From: Salinibacter grassmerensis | Lineage (GTDB): Bacteria; Bacteroidota; Rhodothermia; Rhodothermales; Salinibacteraceae | Assembly: GCF_947077765.1 (NCBI RefSeq) | Contig: NZ_CAMTTF010000007.1 | Coordinates: 1 to 64,000, forward strand | Direction: 5' to 3' | Length of the DNA: 64,000 nucleotides | Shown: in pieces, positions 63,200 to 64,000 of the stretch | Layout of the letters: each line of letters opens with the position of its first letter | Position numbering within the stretch: position 1 is the first letter of the stretch | The notes under the pieces: generated by a model | The model's database searches: none | Seen by the model: the letters and a program-made list of their open reading frames with translations, nothing else | What the model was told of the DNA's origin: nothing | Made by a program: the position numbers and the translations under genes

Positions 63200-63808
63200 A
63201 TGCCGTCGATGGATCGCGGTACATTTAGCTCTTCCTCCCGAGCCGAGCTTATTGAAATCGGCCGCGAGCTCTACGAACAGGCCCTGGTGCGCCGGGAGGA
63301 CGAGCTGATCACCGATCCACGGGGGCAGCCAATCGGATGGCTCCTGGACACGCGCGTGCCGACGCTGGACGGGGATCTATTCACGGAGGTCGGGTCGGTG
63401 ATCGCCGAGCGGCTCCGGGAGCGGGACGCCCGGCAGGTGGTGGGATACGGGTTTGGGGCCCATCCCCTCGTCTGCAGCGTTCTGGCTGTGAGCGAGGGCG
63501 ACGAGTTCAAGGGCGGGCTCATCCGGGAAGAACGGAAGGAGCACGGGCGGCGTCGGCTCGTGGAGGGGCCCATCGACGCCGACCAGCCCGTCGTGATGGT
63601 GGACGACATCATTAACAGTGGCCGCAGTGCGTCCGAAGCCCTTCGCCTCGTGCGCAGTGCCGGGTTCGCGGTCGACGGGCTCCTGACGCTCTTCAACTTC
63701 ACGTGGAGCAACGGCCAGGACCGGATCGAGGCGGAGGGCCTCTGGGTCGACTCCCTGCTCGACCTCAACCTGCAGGAAGGCACCGGCAGCGGGTCCGACA
63801 GCGCATAG
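63200..63808 (+). CDS. Phosphoribosyltransferase, orotate PRTase-like
   Basis: The 202-residue protein has the PRPP loop VVMVDDIINSGRSASEAL (about 135-152), typical of type I PRTases. YGFGAHPLVCSVLAVSEGDEF is upstream, and GGLIREERKEHGRR resembles the orotate enzyme's flexible loop. It starts MPSMDRGTFSSSSRAEL; an in-frame ATG lies three codons earlier. A pyrE-like or purine/pyrimidine salvage role is likely, though the exact base is not shown. Confidence 0.8.
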   Translation: MPSMDRGTFSSSSRAELIEIGRELYEQALVRREDELITDPRGQPIGWLLDTRVPTLDGDLFTEVGSVIAERLRERDARQVVGYGFGAHPLVCSVLAVSEGDEFKGGLIREERKEHGRRRLVEGPIDADQPVVMVDDIINSGRSASEALRLVRSAGFAVDGLLTLFNFTWSNGQDRIEAEGLWVDSLLDLNLQEGTGSGSDSA

Positions 63809-63865
63809 AGAGGAGGCAACAACAGCTCAAGACGAACGCTTTCGCTGGATCGCAGTCACGGTCGT

Positions 63866-64000
63866 ATGCCCGAGGTTCCATCCTCACAGACGGACACGCC
63901 CGCCGGGGTGCAGGGGGACGGGGCCCCAGGCAACGGGGCGCCCCCGGACGAGAAAGGGGTCATGTCATTCCTGGACCACCTCGAAGAGCTGCGTTGGACC
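63866..64000 (+). CDS. tatC: TatC translocase, 5' portion only
   Basis: The frame is open to the window end (45 codons visible). MPEVPSSQTDTP is followed by a disordered acidic/Gly/Pro leader and then MSFLDHLEELRWT, the conserved cytoplasmic N-terminus of TatC. TatC is the receptor of the twin-arginine export path. Either ATG could be the start, and the longer leader is unusual. Confidence 0.82.
   Translation, partial: MPEVPSSQTDTPAGVQGDGAPGNGAPPDEKGVMSFLDHLEELRWT

Noticed and set aside
1-64000. CRISPR arrays, insertion sequences, prophage genes, rRNA and intact tRNA
   Set aside because: No regularly spaced repeats, transposase or integrase motifs, phage structural genes or intact tRNA arms were found by eye on either strand.

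Overview
This window is chromosomal DNA from a GC-rich (roughly 65%), halophilic bacterium. The best guess is a Salinibacter-type member of the Rhodothermota, near the Bacteroidota. The reasons are the strongly acidic proteins (Asp/Glu-rich tails and linkers in almost every gene), a phytoene desaturase next to a Brp/Blh-type beta-carotene cleavage enzyme (retinal production), a TonB receptor with an N-terminal carboxypeptidase-regulatory-like domain, and a sensor kinase with a domain layout I associate with haloarchaea. No rRNA, intact tRNA, CRISPR array, prophage or intact insertion sequence was found. The species call is an inference from gene content.

Layout. 1-8.5 kb: a truncated HAMP-domain sensor, a cysteine-rich unknown protein, a DnaQ-type exonuclease, Ssb, an MIO-type aromatic amino acid ammonia-lyase (histidase family, but with tyrosine-type selectivity residues) and a UvrD-like helicase. 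8.5-12.4 kb (minus): two small membrane proteins, an FAD amine-oxidase-type protein and an SRPBCC-SDR39U1 fusion. 12.7-18.6 kb: a complete RND efflux operon (adaptor, pump, TolC). 18.6-20.7 kb: hisE and hisG, then bioY. 20.8-22.0 kb: an orphan Phd-type antitoxin and about 1 kb of AT-richer DNA with no convincing gene. 22-26.3 kb: a PEGA lipoprotein, xseB, an SDR, a YjbQ-like protein and xseA. 26.6-28.1 kb: an LMW-PTP/fructosamine-kinase pair that fits protein deglycation. 28.1-31.3 kb (minus): crtI-blh-small membrane protein-ferredoxin. 31.5-35.8 kb: ric(ytfE)-hemN-nitronate monooxygenase-Rrf2 regulator, a likely nitrosative or low-oxygen stress operon. 35.8-42.8 kb (minus): TonB receptor-TPR lipoprotein-ABC ATPase-ABC permease-LytS-type kinase-LytTR regulator, probably one operon. 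43-47 kb: small cysteine proteins, bioB, an HExxH membrane protease and a C2-like small protein. 47-53.5 kb: a 7TM histidine kinase, a PfkB kinase, folB, a class I amidotransferase, maf and an orphan ParA. 53.6-56.8 kb: an Na+ symporter with a small partner subunit, divergent from an M20 amidohydrolase. 56.8-64 kb: an esterase, LOG, DinB, a JmjC/cupin oxygenase, small proteins, DUF4159 and DUF4359 proteins, glyA, a phosphoribosyltransferase and the start of tatC.

Most genes are housekeeping. The regions best worth a second look are the ric-hemN-NMO-Rrf2 operon with an inverted repeat upstream, the crtI-blh-ferredoxin operon, the six-gene receptor/exporter/two-component operon, the ammonia-lyase with tyrosine-type selectivity residues, the transporter/amidohydrolase divergon with a palindromic operator candidate, and the YjbQ-like protein between the two exonuclease VII subunits. 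All assignments were made by reading the sequence; no database search was run.
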